NCBI RefSeq assembly: GCF_900104345.1
Contig: NZ_FNJN01000001.1
Location: forward strand, 372,001-436,000
From: Microbacterium testaceum StLB037
GTDB lineage: Bacteria > Actinomycetota > Actinomycetes > Actinomycetales > Microbacteriaceae
DNA length: 64,000 nucleotides
Direction of reading: 5' to 3'
Within the stretch, counting starts at the first letter, position 1. Every line of letters starts with the position of its first letter. The notes under the pieces were generated by a model. That model made no database searches, had not been told where the DNA came from, and saw only the letters and a program-made list of their open reading frames with translations. This document shows, one piece after another, positions 53,432-62,083 of this stretch. Position numbers and translations under genes: made by a program.

Positions 53432-54043
53432 TCAGGAGCGCGCGGCCGCCCGGCGCTTCGCCCGCCGCGCGAGCACCAGATCGATGCCGACGCCGATCCC
53501 CACGGCCACGACGATCGACACCACCACCGCCACCACCGGACCGCCCGGCACGAGCGCCGCGACGACCGCCCCGATCACCGCTTGGTACGCCGCCCACGCG
53601 AGGGCCGCGAGCGCCGCGACCCCCAGGTACCGCGCCGGATTCACCCGCGCCGCCCCGGCCGCGAGGTTGACCGCGAGCCGCGCGAAGGGCACGAACCGCG
53701 CGGTGAAGAGCACGACGGCGGCGTTGCGTTCGAGGCGCGCCCGCGCCCAGTCGAGGGCGGCGGAGACGCGGGGCCCGCGCATCCAGGCCCAGCGCTCGAC
53801 GCCCACGAGACGTCCCACCAGATAGCAGCCGAGGTCGCCGGCGAAGGCCGCGGCCCCCGCGACGAGGATCACCGCGGCGAGCGGGGGAGTGCCGTGGGCG
53901 ACGGCGAGGGCACCGAACGCCGTGACCGCGGCCTCACCGGGGATCACGACGAGGAACGCGTCGGCGAACACGAGCAGTGCCATCGCGGGCAGGGCCCACG
54001 GGCTCGCCGCGATCGCCTGCAGCCAGGCGTCGACTCCGTCCAT
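53432..54043 (-). CDS. DedA family (VTT/SNARE-associated) membrane protein
   Basis: A protein of 203 residues with about five hydrophobic segments. The DedA signature is seen as FADAFLVVIPGEAAVTAFGALA, then AAFAGDLGCYLVGRLVG and FTARFVPFARLAVNLAAGAARVNPARY, the F.(A/G)RF.P..R......G motif. DedA proteins move lipids such as undecaprenyl phosphate across the membrane and keep the proton motive force. The ATG at 54043 avoids an implausible Arg-rich N-terminus. Divergent from the glycosyltransferase fusion. Confidence 0.92.
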   Translation of the reverse strand: MDGVDAWLQAIAASPWALPAMALLVFADAFLVVIPGEAAVTAFGALAVAHGTPPLAAVILVAGAAAFAGDLGCYLVGRLVGVERWAWMRGPRVSAALDWARARLERNAAVVLFTARFVPFARLAVNLAAGAARVNPARYLGVAALAALAWAAYQAVIGAVVAALVPGGPVVAVVVSIVVAVGIGVGIDLVLARRAKRRAAARS

Positions 54044-54176
54044 TCCGTCACTCTCCGCCGCTGATCGAGACGCCCCGCCGACGCGGGGGTGACGCCCGGC
54101 GAAGCATCCGGTGAACATCGCGAACGTCGGGCGCGAACGGCCCCCGCGAGGCCGCGACACGCCTCACCCTGGTCTC

Positions 54177-56144
54177 GTGAGAGTCGCGCTGCTGGCCGAA
54201 TCCTTCCTCCCGCACATGAACGGGGTCACCGGTTCCGTTCTCCACGTCCTGCGCCATCTGGCGGAGGCGGGCCACGAGACGCTCGTGATCGCCCCCAAAT
54301 CCGGCGACGTCACCGCCGACCTGCACGGAGCCCGCACCGAGCTGCTGCGTTCGGTTCCCCTGCCGTCGTACCCCGAGGTGCGCGTGGTCTTCGCCCGGGC
54401 CGCGCGCCTGGGAGCCCTGCTGCGCGACTTCGACCCCGACGTCGTGCACCTGGCATCGCCGTTCGTGCTGGGGTGGCAGGGTCTCGCGGCCGCCGACGCA
54501 CTGAAAATCCCCTCGGTCGCGGTCTACCAGACGGACGTCGTCGCCTACTCGCAGAAGTACGGACTGCCGCACGCGACGGCTCTCGTCGCCGGACACGTCT
54601 CACGCCTGCACCGCCGGGCGACCCTGACGCTCGCGCCCTCGTCGGCGTCGACCCGGCAGCTCGAGGACCTCGGCGTCGACCGCATCCGCCGGTGGGGCAG
54701 GGGAGTGGATGCCGTGCGCTTCGCCCCCGAGCACCGCGACGACCGGTGGCGGGCGCGGATCGCCCCGAACGGCGAGCGCATCATCGGCTACGTCGGTCGC
54801 CTGGCGCCCGAGAAGCAGGTCGACGACCTCCGCGCCCTCGCCGACCTCCCCGACACGCGGCTGGTCATCGTCGGCGACGGCCCCTCGCGTCCCGCCCTCG
54901 AGAAGGCGATCCCGGATGCCGTGTTCACCGGCCACCTGGGCGGTTCGGAGCTCGCGTCGACCCTCGCGGGCTTCGACGTGTTCGTGCACCCGGGGGAGAG
55001 CGAGACCTTCGGTCAGACCATTCAGGAGGCGCTCGCCAGCGGTGTGCCGGTGGTCGCGACGGGTGTCGGCGGTCCCCTCGACCTCGTGCGCTCGAGCGTC
55101 GACGGGTGGCTCTACAAGCCCGGCGACCTCGACGACCTGCGCGCGCGCGTCGCGGACCTCGTGGGCGACGACGCCAAACGCCGCGCCTTCGCCCGCGCGG
55201 CGCGCGGCTCGGTGGAGGGACGCACGTGGGCGGCGCTGACCGGGTCGCTGATCGAGCACTACCGCGACGCGATCGCCCTGCGCCGCGTCGACGACAGCCT
55301 GCTGCGGCGCGGCAGTCCACGACCGGCCGGCACCGCGGCATCCCGCACTCGAGGACGGTGGACGCGTTTCGTTGCCCTCGGGGACTCGCTGACCGAGGGG
55401 TTGTGCGACGCCTCGCGGATGCCGTCGGGGCAGTTCCGCGGCTGGGCCGACCGTCTCGCCGAGCTCCTCGCCGGCACCACCGACGAGGGGCCGTTCCGAT
55501 ACGCGAATCTCGCCGTGCGCAGTCGTCGGGTGCGGCACCTGATCGACGAGCAGATCCCCGCCGCTCTCGCTCTGAAGCCCGACCTGGTGTCGATCCTCAT
55601 CGGTGCGAACGATCTCGTGGGGCCGGCGCCCGTGCTCCCGGCGCTGGTGGCCGAGGTCGAATCGGCGGTGCGCGCGGTGCGACGGACCGGTGCCGATGTG
55701 CTGCTGGTGACGACGTTCCTGCCGCGACGGCCCGCCGCGCGCATCTTCGCCCGACGGTTCGCGGCGTACAACGTGCACCTGCGCCGGATCGCGGCGGAGC
55801 AGGGCGCGATCCTGCTCGACCTCGAGGCCGTGGGCGAGATCGGCGAGGCGCCGATGTGGGCCGATGACCTCGTGCACCTCAGTTCGGCCGGCCACCGTCT
55901 CGTCGCCTACCGCGGGGCGGAATCCCTGGGCGTGCCCGACGCGCGGGCGCTGCTCGGTCTCGACGAGGCGCTGCACGCCGACGAGGCCGAGCGTCCGCGT
56001 GGTACCTGGCTCACGCGCGATGCTCTGCCGTGGGTGTGGCGCCGCGTGCGCGGGCGGACGGCGGGAGACGGGATCGTCGCCAAGCACGCGGGCTACATCG
56101 AGCTGCCCACCCGTGGTGATCGCGAGCGCGCCGACGCGGTCTGA
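54177..56144 (+). CDS. glycosyltransferase family 4 fused to an SGNH/GDSL hydrolase
   Basis: A protein of 655 residues with two complete domains in one frame. Residues 1-375 are a GT4 enzyme like GDP-mannose-dependent alpha-mannosyltransferases: VALLAESFLPHMNGVTGSVLHVLRHL, GYVGRLAPEKQVDDL, GDGPSRPALE and the donor-binding HPGESETFGQTIQEALA (E-x7-E). After a 20-residue linker, the SGNH hydrolase runs 395-600 with GDSLTEG (Ser404), GAND (Asn478) and DDLVH (Asp564-x-x-His567). A mannosyl- or glucosyl-lipid would be the expected product class, and the esterase could trim acyl groups. No signal peptide, so it is cytoplasmic or membrane-bound. Confidence 0.9.
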   Translation: MRVALLAESFLPHMNGVTGSVLHVLRHLAEAGHETLVIAPKSGDVTADLHGARTELLRSVPLPSYPEVRVVFARAARLGALLRDFDPDVVHLASPFVLGWQGLAAADALKIPSVAVYQTDVVAYSQKYGLPHATALVAGHVSRLHRRATLTLAPSSASTRQLEDLGVDRIRRWGRGVDAVRFAPEHRDDRWRARIAPNGERIIGYVGRLAPEKQVDDLRALADLPDTRLVIVGDGPSRPALEKAIPDAVFTGHLGGSELASTLAGFDVFVHPGESETFGQTIQEALASGVPVVATGVGGPLDLVRSSVDGWLYKPGDLDDLRARVADLVGDDAKRRAFARAARGSVEGRTWAALTGSLIEHYRDAIALRRVDDSLLRRGSPRPAGTAASRTRGRWTRFVALGDSLTEGLCDASRMPSGQFRGWADRLAELLAGTTDEGPFRYANLAVRSRRVRHLIDEQIPAALALKPDLVSILIGANDLVGPAPVLPALVAEVESAVRAVRRTGADVLLVTTFLPRRPAARIFARRFAAYNVHLRRIAAEQGAILLDLEAVGEIGEAPMWADDLVHLSSAGHRLVAYRGAESLGVPDARALLGLDEALHADEAERPRGTWLTRDALPWVWRRVRGRTAGDGIVAKHAGYIELPTRGDRERADAV

Positions 56145-56222
56145 GACCTTGAGATCGCGGCCGGTGCCTGCACCGAGCGACCCGGTGCCCGTCTGCGTCG
56201 CCTGCGCGCTCGCCGCGGGGTG

Positions 56223-57479
56223 TCAGTACCAGCCGGTGCGCTGGGAGTGATCCCACGCGCCGCAGGGGGAGCCGTACCGCGAGCCGATGTACGACAGGCC
56301 CCAGGAGATCTGGGTGACGGCGTTGGTGCGCCAGTCGAGTCCGGCGGAGGCCAACTTGTCGCCGGGGAGAGCCTGAGGGATGCCGTAGGCACCGCTGCCC
56401 GCGTTGTAGGCGTCGGCCCGCCATCCCGACTCGCGGTTCCACAGCGAGACGAGGCAGGAGAACTGGTCGTCACCCCAGCCGTAGCGGCCGATCGCGCCGC
56501 GCGCCGCGGACCGCGCCTCGCTCGGGCTCATGATCGGACCGGCCGGAGCCGTCGACCCCGCCCCCGAGCCGCCGCCGCCCGAGCCGCCGGTCGAGCCGCT
56601 TCCGCCGCCCGATGAGCCGTTGTTCGCGCCGCCCCCGGTCGAGGCGGAACCGCCGCCGGCCGCTCCACCACCGCCCGTCGTCCCGCCGCCGCCCGGAGCC
56701 GCACCGCCACCGGTGCTCGCCCCGCCGGCGGATCCGCCGGGCTGCGCCGCATCGCGCTGCACCTTCTGCTCCTCGCGCGCCGCGCGCTCCTGAGCGGCGG
56801 TCGTCGCCCTGAGGGCCGCGAGCTGGGCGTAGAGATCGTCGAGGCGGCCCTGCGTCTCGCGCACCGTCGCCGCCTCGGCGTCCGCATCGCTCTGCGCCGC
56901 CGCCGCGGTGGCTCGAGCGTCGGCGGCCACGCGCGCGGCTTCGTCCCGCGCCTGCTCGGCCTGCTCGCGCAGCGAGGTCGCGACGTCGGCCGTACTGCGG
57001 GCGCGACCCGCGGTGCGCGCGGCGACCTCCGAGACCCGATCCAGGATGCCGAGCCGTTCCAGCAGCGAATCGGGATCGGCATCCGTGAGCAGCTGCGCCA
57101 CCAGCGGGCCGCCGCCCACGGTGCGGTACAGCCGCGCGGCGCTCGCGCCGGCGGCCGTGGCGCTCGAGGTCGCGGCGGCGTCGGCCGAGGCGCTCTCGGC
57201 GCTCAGCGCTGCCGCGCGCGCAGCGGTCGTCTCGGCCAGCAGTCGCGTCTGCTCGGCGGTCGCCGACGCGTCGAGGGCACGGCGCGACGCGGCCACGGCG
57301 ACGGCCTCCGCGGCATCCAACTCCGCCCGCACCCGGGCGACGGCGCTCTCGTCGACCGCGGCGACGGGAGCCACGGACCCCGCGCCGATAACCGCCGCGG
57401 AGGCGGGGACGGGGGCGAGGGCCGCGCCGGCGAGGACGCACGCGAGAAGCGTGTGACTCGTGCGACGGATGAGGCCCAT
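56223..57479 (-). CDS. secreted coiled-coil lytic transglycosylase-like protein
   Basis: A protein of 418 residues. Signal peptide HTLLACVLAGAALAPVPASA, then a long alanine-rich coiled coil (about 45-250), a Gly/Ser-rich spacer (about 255-320) and a C-terminal 90-residue domain: SPSEARSAARGAIGRYGW, LWNRESGWRADAYNAGSGAYGIPQALPGDKLASAG. The catalytic Glu is in WNRESGW. It resembles aggregation-promoting-factor/SLT-type muralytic proteins that cut peptidoglycan, with the coiled coil acting like a NlpC/FtsX-controlled hinge. A leaderless ATG set by TACCGT. Confidence 0.88.
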   Translation of the reverse strand: MGLIRRTSHTLLACVLAGAALAPVPASAAVIGAGSVAPVAAVDESAVARVRAELDAAEAVAVAASRRALDASATAEQTRLLAETTAARAAALSAESASADAAATSSATAAGASAARLYRTVGGGPLVAQLLTDADPDSLLERLGILDRVSEVAARTAGRARSTADVATSLREQAEQARDEAARVAADARATAAAAQSDADAEAATVRETQGRLDDLYAQLAALRATTAAQERAAREEQKVQRDAAQPGGSAGGASTGGGAAPGGGGTTGGGGAAGGGSASTGGGANNGSSGGGSGSTGGSGGGGSGAGSTAPAGPIMSPSEARSAARGAIGRYGWGDDQFSCLVSLWNRESGWRADAYNAGSGAYGIPQALPGDKLASAGLDWRTNAVTQISWGLSYIGSRYGSPCGAWDHSQRTGWY

Positions 57480-57485
57480 GAGGTC

Positions 57486-57491
57486 ACGGTA
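57486..57491 (-). promoter_or_regulatory. -10 element for the muralytic protein
   Basis: Minus-strand TACCGT, six bases, ATG. Leaderless geometry. Confidence 0.55.
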
Positions 57492-57536
57492 GAGCACGAC
57501 GTCGTGCGCTGCCCACCCGGAACGGGTCGTCGCTGG

Positions 57537-57542
57537 TAGGGT
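57537..57542 (+). promoter_or_regulatory. -10 element for pnp
   Basis: TAGGGT, giving a leader of about 235 bases before the TTG start. The 302-base gap contains no credible gene other than this promoter, the divergent one and the leader. Confidence 0.45.
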
Positions 57543-57731
57543 GGCGAGGGATGCCGTCGTGGCATCGGCTCAACTACATATGAGCTCACGGAGCAGGCCG
57601 GCAGACGCTGGTCCCCTGTGGTGGACTCCCCGTCGTATGCCGGGTGGTCGTCTACTGGTGGCCAGTCGCCGGGATTCCGGGTCGATTCGTCGGCGCGCCC
57701 TTTCTGCCTGTTCCTGCTCCTTCGCATGTCA

Positions 57732-57792
57732 GCTCGTCGCCCACACGGGGCGGCGAGCCTAAACAAAGAAGGAGGGACCTCTTGGAAGGTCC
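57732..57792 (+). promoter_or_regulatory. pnp leader hairpins, one enclosing the start codon
   Basis: Stem 57732-57742/57748-57758 (GCTCGTCGCCC with GGGCGGCGAGC, one mismatch) ends ten bases before the ribosome-binding site. A second stem, GGACCT at 57775-57780 with AGGTCC at 57787-57792, puts the TTG start codon in its 6-base loop. This suggests translational control; PNPase is known to autoregulate through its leader in E. coli. Confidence 0.5.
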
Positions 57793-60079
57793 AGAAATCA
57801 CCGCCGCTGAAGCCGTTCTCGACAACGGCCGTTTCGGCACCCGTACCGTCCGGTTCGAAACCGGACGCCTCGCTCAGCAGGCTCAGGGCGCAGTCGCCGC
57901 CTACCTCGACGAGGAGACCATGCTGCTGTCGGCCACCAGCGCCGGCAAGCACCCGCGTGAAGGATTCGACTTCTTCCCGCTGACCGTCGACGTCGAGGAG
58001 CGCTCGTACGCCGCCGGCAAGATCCCCGGCTCGTTCTTCCGCCGCGAGGGTCGCCCCTCCACCGAGGCCATCCTCGTGTGCCGCCTCATCGACCGCCCGC
58101 TGCGCCCGTCGTTCGTCGACGGCCTGCGCAACGAGGTGCAGATCGTCGTCACCGTGCTGTCGATCGCCCCCGGCGAGTTCTACGACGCGTTGGCGATCAA
58201 CGCCGCCTCGCTGTCGACCCAGATCTCGGGTCTGCCGTTCTCGGGTCCCATCGCGGGTGTGCGCCTGGCGCTCATCCCCGGTCAGGGCGAGAACGCCGAC
58301 CAGTGGGTCGCCTTCCCGACCGTCACGCAGCTCGAGGACGCCGTCTTCGACCTCATCGTCGCGGGCCGCGTGCTCGACGACGGCGACGTCGCCATCATGA
58401 TGGTGGAGGCCGAGGCCACCGAGGGCAGCTGGAACATGATCAAGGGCGGCGCGACCAAGCCGAACGAGCAGGTCGTCGCCGAGGGCCTCGAGGCCGCCAA
58501 GCCCTTCCTGCGCCAGCTCGTCGACGCGCAGAACGAGGTCGCGCGCACCGCGGCCAAGGAGATCCAGTCGTTCCCCGTCTTCCCGGCCTACAGCCAGGAG
58601 ACCTACGACTTCGTCGCCGGTCGCGCTTACGACCGTCTGGTGCCCGTGTACCAGATCGCCGACAAGCAGGAGCGTCAGAACGCCGATGACGAGGTCAAGA
58701 CCTCGGTCAAGGAGCAGCTCGTCGCCGCCGTCGAGTCGGGCGAGCTGCCCGCCGTCGCGACCCTCGAGTTCAACGCCGCGTACAAGTCGGTCACCAAGAC
58801 GATCGTCCGCGGTCGCATCCTGGCCGAGGGCGTCCGCATGGACGGCCGCGGACTCGCCGACATCCGCCCGCTCGACGCCGAGGTGCAGGTCATCCCGCGC
58901 GTCCACGGCTCGGCGATCTTCCAGCGCGGCGAGACCCAGATCCTGGGCGTCACCACGCTGAACATGCTCAAGATGGAGCAGCAGATCGACTCGCTCTCGC
59001 CCATCACGAGCAAGCGCTACCTGCACCACTACAACTTCCCGCCGTACTCGACCGGTGAGACCGGTCGCGTGGGTTCGCCGAAGCGTCGCGAGATCGGTCA
59101 CGGCTTCTTGGCCGAGCGCGCGCTCGTCCCGGTGCTCCCCAGCCGCGAGGAGTTCCCCTACGCGATCCGTCAGGTGTCCGAGGCCCTCGGCTCCAACGGC
59201 TCGACGTCGATGGGCTCGGTCTGCGCATCGACCCTGTCGCTGCTGAACGCGGGTGTGCCCCTTCGCGCCCCCGTCGCCGGTATCGCCATGGGCCTGGTCA
59301 CCGACGAGGTCGACGGACAGACGCGCTACGCCGCCCTGACCGACATCCTCGGCGCCGAAGACGCCCTCGGCGACATGGACTTCAAGGTCGCCGGCACGAG
59401 CGAGTTCATCACCGCGATCCAGCTCGACACCAAGCTCGACGGCATCCCGTCGTCGGTGCTGGCCGCCGCCCTCACCCAGGCCAAGGAGGCTCGCCTCACG
59501 ATCCTCAACGTCCTGAACTCGGCGATCGACGCTCCCGACGAGATGGCGCCCACCGCGCCCCGCGTCATCAGCGTGCAGATCCCGGTCGACAAGATCGGCG
59601 AGCTCATCGGACCCAAGGGCAAGACGATCAACTCCATCCAGGACGAGACCGGCGCCCAGATCTCGATCGAGGACGACGGCACCGTGTACATCGGTGCGAC
59701 CGACGGCCCCTCGGCCGAGGCGGCCCGCGCCCAGGTGAACGCGATCGCCAACCCGACCAACCCCGAGGTGGGCGAGCAGTTCCTCGGAACCGTCGTCAAG
59801 ATCGCGACCTTCGGTGCGTTCGTCTCGCTGCTTCCCGGCAAGGACGGCCTGCTGCACGTCAGCGAGGTCCGCAAGCTCGCCGGTGGCAAGCGCGTCGAGA
59901 ACGTCGAAGACGTGCTCTCGGTCGGTCGCAAGATCCTCGTGCGCATCACGAAGATCGACGACCGCGGCAAGCTCTCGCTCGAGCCCGTGCTCGACGAGGA
60001 GGCCACCACGCCCGAGCCCGCCGACACGCAGAGTTCGGCCGCCGCGAGCGAGGGCCCCGAGGCTCCCGCCGAAGGCTGA
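57782..60079 (+). CDS. pnp: polyribonucleotide nucleotidyltransferase (PNPase)
   Basis: A protein of 765 residues that degrades RNA 3' to 5' using phosphate and can add tails. Two RNase PH domains: [18 protein letters not shown]...[11 protein letters not shown], and the active second copy [16 protein letters not shown]...[11 protein letters not shown]...[14 protein letters not shown] domain [18 protein letters not shown] and S1 domain [28 protein letters not shown] close the protein. TTG start at 57782 behind AAGGAGGG; it gives [16 protein letters not shown], the normal actinobacterial beginning. A C-terminal tail rich in Glu/Pro/Ala follows. Ends at a perfect-looking terminator. Confidence 0.97.
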   Translation: MEGPEITAAEAVLDNGRFGTRTVRFETGRLAQQAQGAVAAYLDEETMLLSATSAGKHPREGFDFFPLTVDVEERSYAAGKIPGSFFRREGRPSTEAILVCRLIDRPLRPSFVDGLRNEVQIVVTVLSIAPGEFYDALAINAASLSTQISGLPFSGPIAGVRLALIPGQGENADQWVAFPTVTQLEDAVFDLIVAGRVLDDGDVAIMMVEAEATEGSWNMIKGGATKPNEQVVAEGLEAAKPFLRQLVDAQNEVARTAAKEIQSFPVFPAYSQETYDFVAGRAYDRLVPVYQIADKQERQNADDEVKTSVKEQLVAAVESGELPAVATLEFNAAYKSVTKTIVRGRILAEGVRMDGRGLADIRPLDAEVQVIPRVHGSAIFQRGETQILGVTTLNMLKMEQQIDSLSPITSKRYLHHYNFPPYSTGETGRVGSPKRREIGHGFLAERALVPVLPSREEFPYAIRQVSEALGSNGSTSMGSVCASTLSLLNAGVPLRAPVAGIAMGLVTDEVDGQTRYAALTDILGAEDALGDMDFKVAGTSEFITAIQLDTKLDGIPSSVLAAALTQAKEARLTILNVLNSAIDAPDEMAPTAPRVISVQIPVDKIGELIGPKGKTINSIQDETGAQISIEDDGTVYIGATDGPSAEAARAQVNAIANPTNPEVGEQFLGTVVKIATFGAFVSLLPGKDGLLHVSEVRKLAGGKRVENVEDVLSVGRKILVRITKIDDRGKLSLEPVLDEEATTPEPADTQSSAAASEGPEAPAEG

Positions 60080-60094
60080 TCCTTCTCGCTGACC

Positions 60095-60129
60095 GGATGC
60101 CCGTCCCGCTTCGTGCGGGGCGGGCATCC
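60095..60129 (+). terminator. terminator after pnp
   Basis: Arms 60095-60109 and 60115-60129 pair over 15 bases with one mismatch around a TTCGT loop. Confidence 0.8.
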
Positions 60130-60259
60130 GTCGTGTGACGGGTGTGACGCACGTGGCGAGCGACGCGGAAGCGTTACGCAATGTTTATCGGCGCGGCGGG
60201 GCAATCGACGGAGCGGTCACGAGGAAGGCCTAGCCTCGTAGTACGTCGGGGGGCGTGGT

Positions 60260-60281
60260 GATACGGGCGCTGTTCCGTATC
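60260..60281. promoter_or_regulatory. GATACGG/CCGTATC dyad upstream of the AKR-like gene
   Basis: Seven-base arms at 60260-60266 and 60275-60281, 8 bases apart, about 30-50 bases before the ATG. It may be an operator; TATCGT within the right arm could be a -10. Confidence 0.4.
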
Positions 60282-60312
60282 GTCACCCGGCACTGTGGGA
60301 GAGGACCTCACC

Positions 60313-61338
60313 ATGAGCGGCTCGGGCGTCGATGAGACGGCCACGCCGCGCCTGCGTCGAGATCGAGCCCCGCATCCGTCGTCACCCATCACCCTGCAGG
60401 GGCCGGGGCTGGGTTCGCACGTGCGCGTTCCGCTCGGCGAGACGGGGTTCGACGTCTTCCCGCTGTTCCTCGGCGGGGGAGAGTTCGGGTGGAACGTCGA
60501 CGCGCGCGCGAGCCACGAGATCCTCGACGCCTACGCCGAGCTCGGCGGCAACGCGCTGCACACCGCCGACAGCTACGCGGCGGGGCGCAGCGAGTTCATC
60601 ATCGGCGAATGGTTGCGCACCCGCCGCATGCGCGACGACACCGTCCTGACGGTCCGCATCGGCGGTCACCCCGACAACCCCGGGCTCGACTCCGTCAACC
60701 TCGTGCGCGCCGTCGAGGCCTCGCTCACGCGCCTCGGCACCGATCGCATCGACGTGCTGTCGCTCGACGCCGCCCGGGGCGACAAGGCGCTCCTCGAGGA
60801 CACCCTGGCCACGAGCGAGTGGCTCGTCGACGCGGGCAAGGTACGCGCGATCGGCGCGCACGGCTACACCGCCGCCCAGCTCGTCGAGGCTCGCATCCTG
60901 TCATCGGCGGGGTACCCGCGCATCACGGTGCTCGACGTGCCGTACAACGTGCTGCGCCGCTCGGAGTTCGAAGGCGACGTGCGTCTCATCGCCTCGGCGC
61001 AGAACATGGCCGTCACTCCTTCGCATCCGCTCGCCCACGGCTTCCTGGCCGGCGAGACCCGCACTCGAGGACAGTCCTCGCAGTCGGTGCGCGGCACGCA
61101 GGTCGCCGCGCACTTGAACCGGCGGGGCTCGCGCGTACTGCGCGCCCTCGACGCCGTGGGCAGCGAACTCGGCCTCCCGGATGCCGCGGTGGCGGTGGCC
61201 TGGCTGCTGGCTCAGAAGATCGTGACGGCGCCCATCGTGAACGCCTTCGCGCCCCGGCACGTCGTGGAGTGCATGCGCGCCGTCGGCGTGCGGCTCAGCC
61301 GGGCGCACCTCTCGGATATCGCGCGCGCCGCGGAGTGA
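60313..61338 (+). CDS. aldo/keto reductase-like protein with altered catalytic residues
   Basis: A protein of 341 residues. The AKR barrel is clear (LFLGGGEFGW, ADSYAAGRSEFIIGEWL, GTDRIDVLSLD, SEWLVDAGKVRAIGAHGY, AVAWLLAQKIVTAPI). Three tetrad positions differ from the active enzyme at 5853: His83 stands where Asp should be, Arg115 (LTVRIGG) where Lys should be, and Asp152 (LSLDAAR) where His should be; only Tyr88 remains. The protein is therefore unlikely to reduce carbonyls and may be a binding or regulatory relative. GGAGAGGA ribosome-binding site. Single gene after pnp. Confidence 0.8.
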   Translation: MSGSGVDETATPRLRRDRAPHPSSPITLQGPGLGSHVRVPLGETGFDVFPLFLGGGEFGWNVDARASHEILDAYAELGGNALHTADSYAAGRSEFIIGEWLRTRRMRDDTVLTVRIGGHPDNPGLDSVNLVRAVEASLTRLGTDRIDVLSLDAARGDKALLEDTLATSEWLVDAGKVRAIGAHGYTAAQLVEARILSSAGYPRITVLDVPYNVLRRSEFEGDVRLIASAQNMAVTPSHPLAHGFLAGETRTRGQSSQSVRGTQVAAHLNRRGSRVLRALDAVGSELGLPDAAVAVAWLLAQKIVTAPIVNAFAPRHVVECMRAVGVRLSRAHLSDIARAAE

Positions 61339-61363
61339 TCGGCCCCCTGTCGGGGGTGTGACG

Positions 61364-61416
61364 TAGGCTGGTCGATGAGGGCCGGGGGACGGCGGATCGA
61401 CGACGGAGTGAGCTGA
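61364..61416 (+). promoter_or_regulatory. -10 element and 13-codon upstream frame before the histidine phosphatase
   Basis: TAGGCT at 61364-61369, five bases, then ATG at 61375 opening MRAGGRRIDDGVS with its stop at 61414-61416, one base before the phosphatase GTG. A leaderless upstream frame could deliver ribosomes to the gene by coupling. Confidence 0.35.
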
Positions 61417-61417
61417 C

Positions 61418-62020
61418 GTGACGCACTACATCTACCTGGTGCGCCATGGCGAGCACCAGGATGCCGAGCACGGCCTCACCGACGGCCCACTGTCGCCGCG
61501 GGGTCAGCGTCAGGCCGCCCTGCTGGCCGACCGTCTGTCCGGACTCCCGCTCGACGCCGTCTGGCACTCGCCTCTCGAACGCGCGGCGCAGACAGCCCGC
61601 GCCGTCGCCGACCGTCTGCCCGCCGTCACTCCCGAGTCCTCGGCGCTTCTCTTCGATTGCATCCCCACCGGTATGACGCCCGAGACGCCCTCGGTGTTCG
61701 AGCCCTTCTTCGGTTCGGTGACCGAGGCCGAGATCGATGCGGGCCGCGCGCAGATGGCCGATGCCACCGCCGAGTTCCTCGCCCGCAAGGCCGGTGAGGT
61801 CCACGAGCTGGTCATCACGCACAATTTCGTCATCTCGTGGTTCGTCCGCGAGGTGCTGCAGGCGCCCGAGTGGCGCTGGATGACCATCAACCAGGCCTAC
61901 TGCGGTCTGACGGTCATCGCGCAGAAGAAGGGCCGGCCCTGGACCCTCCTGTCGCACAACGACCTCGCGCACCTGCCGGTCGAGCTGCGCACCGGGCTGG
62001 TCGACCCGCTTCCGGTCTGA
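61418..62020 (+). CDS. histidine phosphatase family protein
   Basis: A protein of 200 residues of the phosphoglycerate-mutase-like superfamily. Catalytic histidine in IYLVRHGEHQDA; then GPLSPRGQRQAALLADRLSGLPLDAVWHSPLERAAQTA, a typical RHG/arginine pair, and ELVITHNFVISWFVREVL with the second histidine. The substrate is not specified by sequence; the group includes alpha-ribazole and acid phosphatases and phosphoglycerate mutases. GTG start; the ORF begins next to a 13-codon upstream frame. Confidence 0.9.
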   Translation: MTHYIYLVRHGEHQDAEHGLTDGPLSPRGQRQAALLADRLSGLPLDAVWHSPLERAAQTARAVADRLPAVTPESSALLFDCIPTGMTPETPSVFEPFFGSVTEAEIDAGRAQMADATAEFLARKAGEVHELVITHNFVISWFVREVLQAPEWRWMTINQAYCGLTVIAQKKGRPWTLLSHNDLAHLPVELRTGLVDPLPV

Positions 62021-62071
62021 GCTTCGCGCGGCGCGTCTGTGGTTAACGCCGCGACGCCGTGCGCTCGCGCC

Positions 62072-62077
62072 TAGGCT
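62072..62077 (+). promoter_or_regulatory. -10 element for dapB
   Basis: TAGGCT, six bases, ATG at 62084. Leaderless geometry. Confidence 0.6.
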
Positions 62078-62083
62078 GGACCT

